Assembly (NCBI RefSeq): GCF_003002065.1
Contig: NZ_PVZG01000027.1
Location: 1-58,279 of the forward strand
DNA length: 58,279 nucleotides
DNA from: Pseudosporangium ferrugineum
GTDB taxonomy: Bacteria; Actinomycetota; Actinomycetes; Mycobacteriales; Micromonosporaceae
Direction of reading: 5' to 3'
The position numbers were made by a program, and so were the translations under genes. The notes under the pieces were generated by a model. The model was given only the letters and a program-made list of their open reading frames with translations. It was not told where the DNA came from and ran no database searches. Every line of letters begins with the position of its first letter. The first letter of the stretch is position 1. Shown here in pieces: positions 1-12,488 of the stretch.

Positions 1-486
1 GATCATGCGGGAGTACACGTCGAGGACGAACGCGGCGTACACCCAGCCGATACTGGTGCGCACATACGTCAGGTCCGCGACCCACAGCTGGTTCGCACCG
101 GCCGCGGTGAAATCGCGTTTGACCAGGTCAAGAGGCCGGTCGGTCTCAGCGGCGGGGCGGGTCGTGCGCGGCGTTTTGTCGCGTAGCAGCCCGCGCAGCC
201 CGATCTCGCGCATCAAGCGTTCGACGGTGCACCGGGCCACCCGCACACCGCGACGGTGCAACTCGTGCCAGATCTTGCGGGCGCCGTAGACGCCGTAGTT
301 CTCGGCATGGATCTGCTTGATCATCTCGATCAGTTCGGCGTCTCGCCGGGACCGGGCGCTGGCCGGGCGGGTCTTGGCGGCGTAGTAGGTCGACGGTGCG
401 ATCTGTGCCGGCGTGTCTTGGAGAGCCTGCAGGACCGGCTGGACACCGTGTTCGGCCTGGTGGGAGTCGACGAAGTCGACCTTCAT
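1..486 (-). CDS. IS3-family transposase OrfB, N-terminal part (truncated by window start)
   Basis: This is the catalytic DDE transposase subunit of the IS3-type element. It begins with ATG at 486 (MKVDFVDSHQAEHGVQPV), overlapping the orfA stop in an ATGA arrangement that suggests coupling or programmed frameshifting, as is usual in this family. The visible 162 residues include the helix-turn-helix-like segment (NYGVYGARKIWHEL) and the start of the integrase core with the first catalytic Asp (VADLTYV). The second Asp and the Glu lie outside the window. The C-terminal half of a very similar OrfB is seen at the right end of the window. Confidence 0.9.
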   Translation of the reverse strand, partial: MKVDFVDSHQAEHGVQPVLQALQDTPAQIAPSTYYAAKTRPASARSRRDAELIEMIKQIHAENYGVYGARKIWHELHRRGVRVARCTVERLMREIGLRGLLRDKTPRTTRPAAETDRPLDLVKRDFTAAGANQLWVADLTYVRTSIGWVYAAFVLDVYSRMI

Positions 487-800
487 CGCGACGGACGGTC
501 CAGCTCCGCCGCGAAGAAACTCGCCGCGGACTTCAAGATCTGGTTCGCCCGGCGCAGCTCACGGTTCTCCCGTTCCAGCGCGGCGATACGGTCGGCGTCG
601 CTGCTGGTCGTGCCCGGCCGTACGCCGGCGTCGGTCTCGGCCTTCTTCACCCACGTGCGCAACGCCTCCGGATGAACCCCGAGCGACCCGGCGATCCGCT
701 GGATCGCCCCGACCGCGGACACCGGATCCCGGCGGGCCTCGACCGCCAACCGGGTCGCACGCTCACGCAGATCATCGTTGTACTTCTTCGGTGCAGGCAT
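483..800 (-). CDS. IS3-family transposase OrfA
   Basis: This small DNA-binding protein (about 105 aa) has an N-terminal helix-turn-helix (GSLGVHPEALRTWVKKAE) and a C-terminal leucine-zipper-like region (DRIAALERENRELRRANQIL), the standard OrfA pattern. I chose the ATG at 800 (MPAPKKYNDD) because a GGAGGA ribosome site lies nine bases upstream. The longer frame starting at 833 would begin inside the terminal inverted repeat. The stop at 485-483 overlaps the orfB start. Confidence 0.88.
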   Translation of the reverse strand: MPAPKKYNDDLRERATRLAVEARRDPVSAVGAIQRIAGSLGVHPEALRTWVKKAETDAGVRPGTTSSDADRIAALERENRELRRANQILKSAASFFAAELDRPSR

Positions 801-825
801 CGCCGGTGTTCCTCCAGGTTTCGAT

Positions 826-851
826 GTCTCCATTCAACCCGGGGCGCAACA
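826..851. repeat. Terminal inverted repeat of left IS3-type copy
   Basis: Read on the minus strand the end is TGTTGCGCCCCGGGTTGAAT followed by GGAGAC. The right-hand copy begins TGTCAAGCCCCGGGTTTGAT followed by GGAGAG. The match supports both the boundary and the identity of the two copies as the same or a sister element. Confidence 0.7.
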
Positions 852-968
852 AACACCAAGATCCGCCTGATCATCCGCCGAGGATTCGGATTCCACAGCG
901 CCGACGCGATCATCGCGCTTGCCATGCTCAGCCTCGGCGGCCACCGACCCGCGTTACCCGACCGATGA
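852..968 (+). pseudogene. 3' remnant of an ISL3-family transposase
   Basis: Immediately after the IS3 end, a frame reads NTKIRLIIRRGFGFHSADAI, continues IALAMLSLGGHRPALPDR and stops at 966-968. This is the characteristic C-terminal tail of ISL3-type (IS204/IS1001/IS1096/IS1165) transposases. Only about 38 residues remain. The frame starts exactly at the IS3 boundary, so the IS3-type element most likely inserted into this older gene. Family assignment rests on recognising the tail only. Confidence 0.75.
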
Positions 969-1059
969 CCGCCAACCCGCCCACACATCGATCACAAGAG
1001 CCGCATTTCCCGGCCCGAAGCGGCACAGCGCCGGACCAGGCGGCACGAGCGACCGTGGG

Positions 1060-1104
1060 CTCTTGATTCGCGGGTTGTAGGTTCAAGTCCTATGCGCCGC
1101 ACCA
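1060..1104 (+). tRNA. 3' half of a tRNA (Lys-CUU-like), probable attachment-site remnant
   Basis: Segment lengths match a tRNA from the anticodon loop to CCA. They are a 7-base loop CTCTTGA (1060-1066), a 5-base 3' anticodon strand TTCGC, a 5-base variable loop, a T stem GTAGG/CCTAT with loop TTCAAGT (1082-1088), a 7-base acceptor strand GCGCCGC (1094-1100), and ACCA. No 5' anticodon strand GCGAA lies in the proper place, so the 5' half is missing or scrambled. A GCGGCAC at 1020-1026 could pair imperfectly with the acceptor strand, but the D and anticodon arms do not fold normally. Integrative elements commonly leave exactly this 3' portion as an att core. Confidence 0.6.
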
Positions 1105-1326
1105 CGGTTGACCTGGGCATCCTTCGACTATTCGGCGGGTGCCCACTGTCATTTGGGGGCGTCGAAGGAGGCCCCAATCCCAGGCTTCGTGGGACAACAA
1201 TCCCAGGCTTCGTAAGGACAAGTGGCAGTCCCAGACTGCGGCCTCAGCTCACCTTGCGATGACCCACCGCTGAAGTGGGCACGAGGTTGTCGGTCGGAAG
1301 TTCTTGCTGGACCGACGAAACATGCC
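1105..1326. other. Intergenic stretch with short direct repeats
   Basis: There is no convincing gene here. A 16-base direct repeat, CAATCCCAGGCTTCGT, occurs at 1175-1190 and again at 1198-1213 (23-base period). The first copy can also form a small TCCCA/TGGGA hairpin with a seven-base loop. The stretch lies between the tRNA remnant and the 3' end of the pglW-like gene. Confidence 0.6.
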
Positions 1327-2733
1327 TCAGGCCGACAGCACCTCGCCGACGCGGGGGTCGAGGCGGAGGAAGGCCTCGATCGCCGGTCGGATCTGAGACG
1401 CGTCCTCGGTGCTCAAAAGCCGGTCGACCAGGTCGCCGATGCGGTGGCTCGGGTTGAGGCGAACCGGACCGCCCTGGGCCAGGTAAGAGGTCACCAGTCC
1501 GGCCACGCCGTCGTCGGCCGGGCGGCCGGTGCGCGCCGCCAGGGCGACGACACCCAGGCCGAGCATGTCGGCGGCCACAGGATCGATGCCGTATCGGGCC
1601 GGTTCGCCGCCCACCTGGCCCGCGCGGCGCCAGTCGGTGATTCGCACGCGCGGATCGAGCCAGCCGTCGTCGAGCTCGCCGAAATGGTCGGGGTGGGGCG
1701 TGACCGTCAGAACCCGGACCGACAGGTCCAGGTGGTACGCGCCACGCCCGTGGGCGTAGGCGAGCGCGTCACCGAGCCGGCCGATCATGTCGTCGGCCGC
1801 CGCACGGCCGAGGCGGTTGCCGTAGAGGGCCAGGTAGTGATCGAACCGGACCCCGCGCCGGTCGTGCTTGTAGAGCAGGGCCGGCCCGGCTTCATGGTTC
1901 CCGATCATCTCGGGTCGCGCGATGTCCGGATGATCCAGCTCGCTGAGCAGCAGATACTCCCGGCAGACGGATTCGTCCAGCCGAGTCCGTTGCGCGACCG
2001 GGGCGTCCGGCCGAGCGACGAAGACACGGGCCCGGACCGAGATCTTGTCCAGAACGGTGCTCCACGCGATGTGGTCCTGCGCGTTCGGCGACAACTCGAG
2101 CGGTGGCTCGACCACTCGCCAGGTTCCGACCGGGTGGCTCAGCTGGGAAGGGGCCGTGCCGATCCGGGCCAGCAGGCCGGTCACCGCCTCGGAGAGCCAG
2201 TCCGGCAGCGCGTCGCGGTGGTCGGCCGGGGTGCGCGCGAGCAGGTCCCGCACCAGCCAGGGTCCGTCGCCGCCGGTCCCGTCCGGCCGGTAGACGGCAG
2301 CCGCCTCGGCCGGGTCGAGGTCGATCTCGGTGGCCGGGAAGGTCAGCTGGACCACCCCGAACACGGGGGGCATGGGCAGCCCGCTCTGGGCCGCGGCCCG
2401 GCTCAGCGCCTGGCCCAGGGCGTGGGCCTTGATCGCGGCCACGCGGCCGGGACTGTCCCGGGCCACCTGGGTCGGGCCGGAGCTGATCACCCACACCGGA
2501 CCGTGGTTGGCGACCCGGCCGCGCGAGGCGTCCAGCTCCACCACGAACAGGCCGCCGGGCGCGGCGACCAGCAGGTCGATGCGGTGGACGTGGCCGGAGT
2601 CGGCCACGAACGAGAAGTTGGACCAGGCTCGGAACGGGGCGACGTCGGGCAGCGCCTCCCGGATGGCGTCCGCAGCGTCCCGCTCGTCGAAATACGGCCA
2701 TGGTGTGATCGTCGTCCAACGAGACACAGCCAT
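1327..2733 (-). CDS. PglW-like protein: NERD domain plus degenerate protein kinase domain
   Basis: The protein is 468 aa, starting at ATG 2733 (MAVSRWTTITPW), which has an AGGAAGG ribosome site. The longer open frame upstream is arginine-rich read-through. Residues about 20-130 look like a NERD (nuclease-related) domain (AFRAWSNFSFVAD, DLLVAAPGGLFVVELD), resembling the N-terminus of the phage-defence kinase PglW. The usual E-x-K end of the NERD core reads ELD. A protein-kinase-like region follows at about 260-440. Its catalytic loop reads YHLDLSVRVL, keeping an HxD-like core but lacking the K and N, so activity is doubtful. PglW is normally far longer (well over 1,000 aa) and sits with other pgl/brex genes; none are here. 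It reads as an orphan or truncated defence-type gene. Confidence 0.6.
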   Translation of the reverse strand: MAVSRWTTITPWPYFDERDAADAIREALPDVAPFRAWSNFSFVADSGHVHRIDLLVAAPGGLFVVELDASRGRVANHGPVWVISSGPTQVARDSPGRVAAIKAHALGQALSRAAAQSGLPMPPVFGVVQLTFPATEIDLDPAEAAAVYRPDGTGGDGPWLVRDLLARTPADHRDALPDWLSEAVTGLLARIGTAPSQLSHPVGTWRVVEPPLELSPNAQDHIAWSTVLDKISVRARVFVARPDAPVAQRTRLDESVCREYLLLSELDHPDIARPEMIGNHEAGPALLYKHDRRGVRFDHYLALYGNRLGRAAADDMIGRLGDALAYAHGRGAYHLDLSVRVLTVTPHPDHFGELDDGWLDPRVRITDWRRAGQVGGEPARYGIDPVAADMLGLGVVALAARTGRPADDGVAGLVTSYLAQGGPVRLNPSHRIGDLVDRLLSTEDASQIRPAIEAFLRLDPRVGEVLSA

Positions 2734-3106
2734 GCCGCCTTCCTGGCTCAACGGTTCACTCCGGGAATCCGGTTTTGCATCGTATCTTCGACGAATCGGG
2801 CAAGCCGATCGATCCCCTCGCCGATCCGTCTGTGGACCATGAGCTGGAGGCCGGCCGGATCTCGTGCGCGCCGCGGTCGGTGGAATCGAAGAAGGACATG
2901 AACGGCACGCCACCCGCGGCGGCGCGGGCGGTGACCGGCTCGCCCGCCGGATGGAACAACCGGTGGCGGCCACGGAAGCCGCCACGATCGGCACCGGCCA
3001 CCGCTGACCGAGCACGTCGACCTCTGATCCTTCCCGTCACCCCGGTGAGGATCCACGGACGATCGCTGCCTGCGCCGATGCGCGCCTGGACAGCGTGTTC
3101 GCTGAC
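2734..3106. other. Non-coding stretch between mbtH and the pglW-like gene
   Basis: The open frames here are low-complexity or arginine-rich on both strands and lack ribosome sites. The only structure seen is a perfect 8-bp hairpin at 2963-2985. The stretch separates the end of the leftward NRPS unit from the accessory gene. Confidence 0.6.
2963..2985 (-). terminator. Possible transcription terminator of the leftward NRPS unit
   Basis: GTGGCGGC (2963-2970) and GCCGCCAC (2978-2985) form an uninterrupted 8-bp stem with a 7-base loop, about 120 bases past the mbtH stop. On the minus strand it is followed by CGGTTGTTCC, a weak U-rich tail. The stem is clear; the terminator role is inferred. Confidence 0.4.
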
Positions 3107-3319
3107 CTACCCGGCGGCGTTCTCAGCCATCGCGGTGCGCAGGGACAACGGTCGCATGTCGGTCCACACGGTTCCGATGTGTTCCAGGCAGGCGGCCCGC
3201 TCGCCGGTGAAACCGGTCGTGCGCCAGCCCGCGGGCAGCTCCCGCCCGGCGGGCCAGATCGAGTACTGCTCCTCGTGGTTCACGACCACGTCGAAGATCT
3301 GATCGGGATCGCTGAACAT
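3107..3319 (-). CDS. MbtH-like protein
   Basis: This is a 70-aa MbtH-family chaperone that binds NRPS adenylation domains and supports their folding and activity in the cytoplasm. Family hallmarks are visible: VVVNHEEQYSIWP (the NxExQxSxWP signature) and WTDMRPLSL near the C-terminus. Length is typical. The ATG at 3319 has an AGGAG ribosome site seven bases upstream. It is the last gene of the leftward unit, 65 bases past the A-T-C-T-C-T-TE synthetase. It is the only MbtH seen, so it may serve all the A domains of the locus. Confidence 0.95.
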   Translation of the reverse strand: MFSDPDQIFDVVVNHEEQYSIWPAGRELPAGWRTTGFTGERAACLEHIGTVWTDMRPLSLRTAMAENAAG

Positions 3320-3384
3320 GTGACTCTCCTATCGGATGGGACTTCTGAACGCGGTCAGCTCACCGCGGTGTTCTGGCGGTCATC

Positions 3385-9267
<5,883 letters not shown>

Positions 9268-9312
9268 CTCGTTGTCTTCCTTAGTCTGGTTGCGGGTTGA
9301 ATTGGCGGCCGG

Positions 9313-10716
9313 TCAACCGCCGAGGGGGACGGGCCGGGAGAGGTCGGCGGTGAACTCCTCAACCGCCGATTGGAAGGCCGTCGCGAGATGCTCGATGTCG
9401 GCGCGGTCGCAGATGTCGGCGCGGAAGCTGAACTCGACGTGCAACTGCTCGGGCTGGTGGCTGACCGAGAGCGTTACGTCGGTCACGGTTCCGTCCGCGA
9501 TCTGCTCCTCGAACTGCACGTCCAGCCCCGGCCAGTCGCCGCCGGCGTCCCAGGCGGAGTCCTGTAGCACCAGCGTCACCGGTGCCAGCGGCGGCGCCGT
9601 GTCGTCGCGGTCCGGCTCGAGATGGTCGACCAGTTCCGAGTACGGGAACGTCTGGTGCTCAGCGCCCGCCACCACCGTCTCGCGGGCCCGGCCCAGCAGC
9701 TCGCCATAGGTCGGCTCCCCGCTCAGGTCGATCCGCAGCAACACCAGGTTGACGAAGTAGCCGACGAGGTGCCGGGTGTAGGGCAGCGGACGGTTCACCA
9801 TCGGGGTGGCGATCAGCAGGTCACGGCACCCGGTCCGCCGGGCCAGAGCGACCGACAGCGCGCTGAGCAACACCATGAACCGGGTGACGCCGGAGCGGTG
9901 ACAGGTGGCGGCCAGGCCGCCGTTTCCGTCGCCGGTGTCGGGCAGCCACAGCTGCACCGGTTCGCCCGGCACGGCGGCGTTGCGGCGGCGCGGCTTGGTC
10001 GCCAGATCCACGGGCGCTGGACGGCCGGCCAGCCGGGTCAGCCAGTAGTCGCGCTCCCGCCGGCAGTCGGCGCCGGCCAGCCAGTCCTGATGCCACCGCG
10101 CGTAGTCGGCGAAGGTCTCGGTGATCGGTGGCAGATCGGCCGGCTGACCGGTGACCGCGGCGCGATAGGCCGCGCTCAGGTCCCCGATCAGGACACCGGC
10201 CGAGGTGCCGTCGAAAACGATGTGATGGATGGTCAGCATCAGCACATGCTCGGCCGGCGACAGCCGGATCAGCACGGCCCGGATCAGCGGACCGGCCGCC
10301 AGGTCGAAGCCGGCGCTCGCCTCGGTGTCAAGCTCGCGCCGCAGTTCCGCGTCCTGCTCGGCTCCGCGCAGGTGCGTGAGATCGACGATCCGCAGCGGGC
10401 CGACCGGCCCGTCGAACCGCTGCACCGTCTCGTCACCGTCGAAGTCGAAGACCGTCCGGAGCGCGGCCTGCCGGGCGATGGTCGCGTCCAGAGCGATACC
10501 GAGTGCCGCGGCGTCGAGGGCGCCGCGGAACCGATACACCTGCGGGACGTTGTAGTCCGACGCGCCCGGATCGAGCTGGTCGATCACCCACAGGCCGGTC
10601 TGCGCACCGGTCAGCGGGGCCGGTTCCAGACCGCCGACAGCCGAGGCCGGCCCGGCAGCGGCCATCTCGTGCAACCGCCGGAGCAGCCGCGCGCCACGCG
10701 CGGTTCCGTTACTCAC
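9313..10716 (-). CDS. Free-standing NRPS condensation domain protein
   Basis: This 467-aa protein consists of one condensation domain and no carrier. The early PLTGAQTGLWVIDQ (C1-like), HHIVFDG active site (about residue 175) and VGYFVNLVLLR (C5-like) motifs are present, so it looks catalytically competent. The start is taken as GTG at 10716 because it overlaps the stop of the upstream ABC gene (GTGA); the longer frame runs through that gene. A trans-acting C domain could join a residue loaded on a separate carrier to the line, off-load the peptide, or condense with a non-module substrate. It sits between the exporter genes and the A-T-C-T-C-T-TE synthetase, which is itself short of A domains. 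Confidence 0.88.
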   Translation of the reverse strand: MSNGTARGARLLRRLHEMAAAGPASAVGGLEPAPLTGAQTGLWVIDQLDPGASDYNVPQVYRFRGALDAAALGIALDATIARQAALRTVFDFDGDETVQRFDGPVGPLRIVDLTHLRGAEQDAELRRELDTEASAGFDLAAGPLIRAVLIRLSPAEHVLMLTIHHIVFDGTSAGVLIGDLSAAYRAAVTGQPADLPPITETFADYARWHQDWLAGADCRRERDYWLTRLAGRPAPVDLATKPRRRNAAVPGEPVQLWLPDTGDGNGGLAATCHRSGVTRFMVLLSALSVALARRTGCRDLLIATPMVNRPLPYTRHLVGYFVNLVLLRIDLSGEPTYGELLGRARETVVAGAEHQTFPYSELVDHLEPDRDDTAPPLAPVTLVLQDSAWDAGGDWPGLDVQFEEQIADGTVTDVTLSVSHQPEQLHVEFSFRADICDRADIEHLATAFQSAVEEFTADLSRPVPLGG

Positions 10717-12488
10717 TGACCGCTCACCAAATTGTCGACCAGATCGGTCGGGTCTGCGTGGGACAGCTCCGGGACGGAGTCGCGGATGTCCTCGTACCGA
10801 CCGGACGCGACCACCTTGCCGTCGCGCAGCACCACCACCCGGTCGGCCTGGGCCAGTGCGATCTCGCGGTGCGACACGGCCAGGCAGGTACGGGTGCCGT
10901 CGGCACGTAGCCGGTGCCACAACTCCCGTTCGGTGTTCACGTCAAGCGCGCTGGAGATGTCGTCGAACACCAGCAGATCAGGGTTGCGGACCAGCATCTG
11001 GGCGGCCGCGACCCGCTGCGCCTGGCCGCCGGAGAGCGTGGTGCCGCGAGGGCCGACCCGGGTGGCGAGCCCGTCCGGCATCGTCGCCAGATCGGCGTCC
11101 AGGACCGACAGGTAGGCGGCCCGTTCGATGTCGGCCTCCGTGACGTCGACGCCGGCCGTGATGTTGTCGCGCACCGAACCGGTCATCAGGTAGGGAACCT
11201 GCGGGGTGTAGGCACACCGCGGCGGGATGAGCACCTCCGACGGCCGGTCCACCTCGACGCCGTTCCACTCGATCGTGCCGGCGTCCCGGTCGAGGGCGCC
11301 GATCAGGACCCGCAGCAGCGTGGTCTTGCCCGCGCCGACGCCACCGGTGACGACGACGAGCTCACCCCGGCGGACATCCAGGTCCACGCCCTCGATACCG
11401 CGATCCGATCCCGGGTGACGGTAAGTCAGCTGCCGGGCGGACAACTGGGTCAGCGGACCGACCGGCGACGTATCACGGGACACCGCAGCCACGGCGGAGC
11501 GCGACGTCGGAGCGGCCACCAGCGCGGCCAGGCCGGCGCCGTCGTCGACCACCTCGTCGAGCCGGGTCATCGAGACCGCGGCCTGCTTGTACTCGGCCAG
11601 GCTCTGGCTGAACAACGTGGTGAACTCGGTGATCCAGACCAGGTAGGAGACGAACAGGACGATGCCACCGACGGTGAGCGTGCCGTCCCGCAACCGGCTC
11701 ACCGCCAGCAGCATCACCAGCCCGGCGCCCAGGCCGGAGGTGCTGTTGAAGACCGCACCGAGCATGACCTGGGAGAACAGGCGGCTCTTCAAGGTACGCG
11801 CGCGGCGCGTCTCGCTGAGCTCGCGGACCCGGTCGGTCACCCGGTCGACGCCGTCAGCCAGCTTGATCGCCTGGACCGCGCGGAAGACCTCCCGCAGCAT
11901 CGAGCTCACCTCGCCCGCGGCCTCCCGGCTCCGCGCGTAGTGCCGCTTGATCTGCTTGCTGGTGAAGGTGATGAGCAGACCGGCGGCGAACACCGGCACC
12001 ACGACCAGGACGGTCAGGACGACGTCGACGCTGGCCATGACCCCGAGGGCGAACAACGCCTGTGCGGTCGAGCCGACCACCACCATCGTGGACACCATCA
12101 TGTCGGCGACCGTCTGCGAGTCGGTGGTGAGCCGGTTGACGGTGGAGCCGGTCGAGTGCGGCAGCGCCTCGGCGCCGGGCCGGCGGAAGACCCGGGCGAC
12201 GGTGTTACGAATCAGCAGTCCGCCGGTCGTGCTGTCGGTCCATCCGTCGACCGCCACGCTGCCGAACAGCGACCCGACGCGGCCCAGGACGGCTCCGATG
12301 AGGACCGCGAACAACACCCACATGCCCTCGTTCAGCCCGGAGCCCTCGGCCAGCCGGTCGAACGCGATGCTGACGACCAAGGCCGGGACGAGCGGGAACA
12401 CGCTGCGCATGATCTGCAGCACGGCGCTGAGTGCGAACCAGCCCGGCGCCCGCCGGATCAGGGCGAAAGTGGCCTTGAGATGGCTCAT
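10713..12488 (-). CDS. ABC exporter half-transporter (degenerate Walker B subunit)
   Basis: This 591-aa half-transporter fuses an N-terminal membrane domain (hydrophobic spans such as VFPLVPALVVSIAF and VVLTVLVVVPVFAAGLLI) to an ATPase domain with Walker A (GGVGAGKTT), an LSGGQ signature and an H-loop (AVSHRE). Walker B ends LLVFDD, with Asp in place of the catalytic Glu. It is coupled by an ATGA overlap to the next half-transporter, and the two are complementary: this one supplies the good signature, the partner the good Walker B. That is the pattern of heterodimeric exporters with one weakened ATP site. The likely role is export of the peptide or self-resistance. The start is at ATG 12488. 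Confidence 0.9.
   Translation of the reverse strand: MSHLKATFALIRRAPGWFALSAVLQIMRSVFPLVPALVVSIAFDRLAEGSGLNEGMWVLFAVLIGAVLGRVGSLFGSVAVDGWTDSTTGGLLIRNTVARVFRRPGAEALPHSTGSTVNRLTTDSQTVADMMVSTMVVVGSTAQALFALGVMASVDVVLTVLVVVPVFAAGLLITFTSKQIKRHYARSREAAGEVSSMLREVFRAVQAIKLADGVDRVTDRVRELSETRRARTLKSRLFSQVMLGAVFNSTSGLGAGLVMLLAVSRLRDGTLTVGGIVLFVSYLVWITEFTTLFSQSLAEYKQAAVSMTRLDEVVDDGAGLAALVAAPTSRSAVAAVSRDTSPVGPLTQLSARQLTYRHPGSDRGIEGVDLDVRRGELVVVTGGVGAGKTTLLRVLIGALDRDAGTIEWNGVEVDRPSEVLIPPRCAYTPQVPYLMTGSVRDNITAGVDVTEADIERAAYLSVLDADLATMPDGLATRVGPRGTTLSGGQAQRVAAAQMLVRNPDLLVFDDISSALDVNTERELWHRLRADGTRTCLAVSHREIALAQADRVVVLRDGKVVASGRYEDIRDSVPELSHADPTDLVDNLVSGQ

Larger units (their letters stand above)
1..851 (-). 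mobile_element. IS3-family insertion sequence, left copy (cut by window start)
   Basis: The element carries overlapping orfA and orfB on the minus strand in the usual IS3 layout. Its outer end is placed at 851 because an imperfect terminal repeat at 826-851 matches, in inverted form, the end of the IS copy near the right edge of the window (57858-57883; about 20 of 26 bases agree, sharing GCCCCGGGTT and ATGGAGA). Just outside 851 an interrupted transposase frame of another IS family resumes in phase, which fits insertion there. The orfB end of the element lies beyond base 1, so its full length is unknown. Confidence 0.85.

Noticed and set aside
1020..1104. An intact tRNA gene
   Set aside because: The 3' half is perfect, but no 5' anticodon strand, T8 or normal D arm can be placed. 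The GCGGCAC at 1020-1026 pairs only imperfectly with the acceptor strand.
2748..3056. Small minus-strand frames between mbtH and the pglW-like gene
   Set aside because: Low-complexity Arg/Pro/Gly composition, overlapping alternatives in several frames and no ribosome site.
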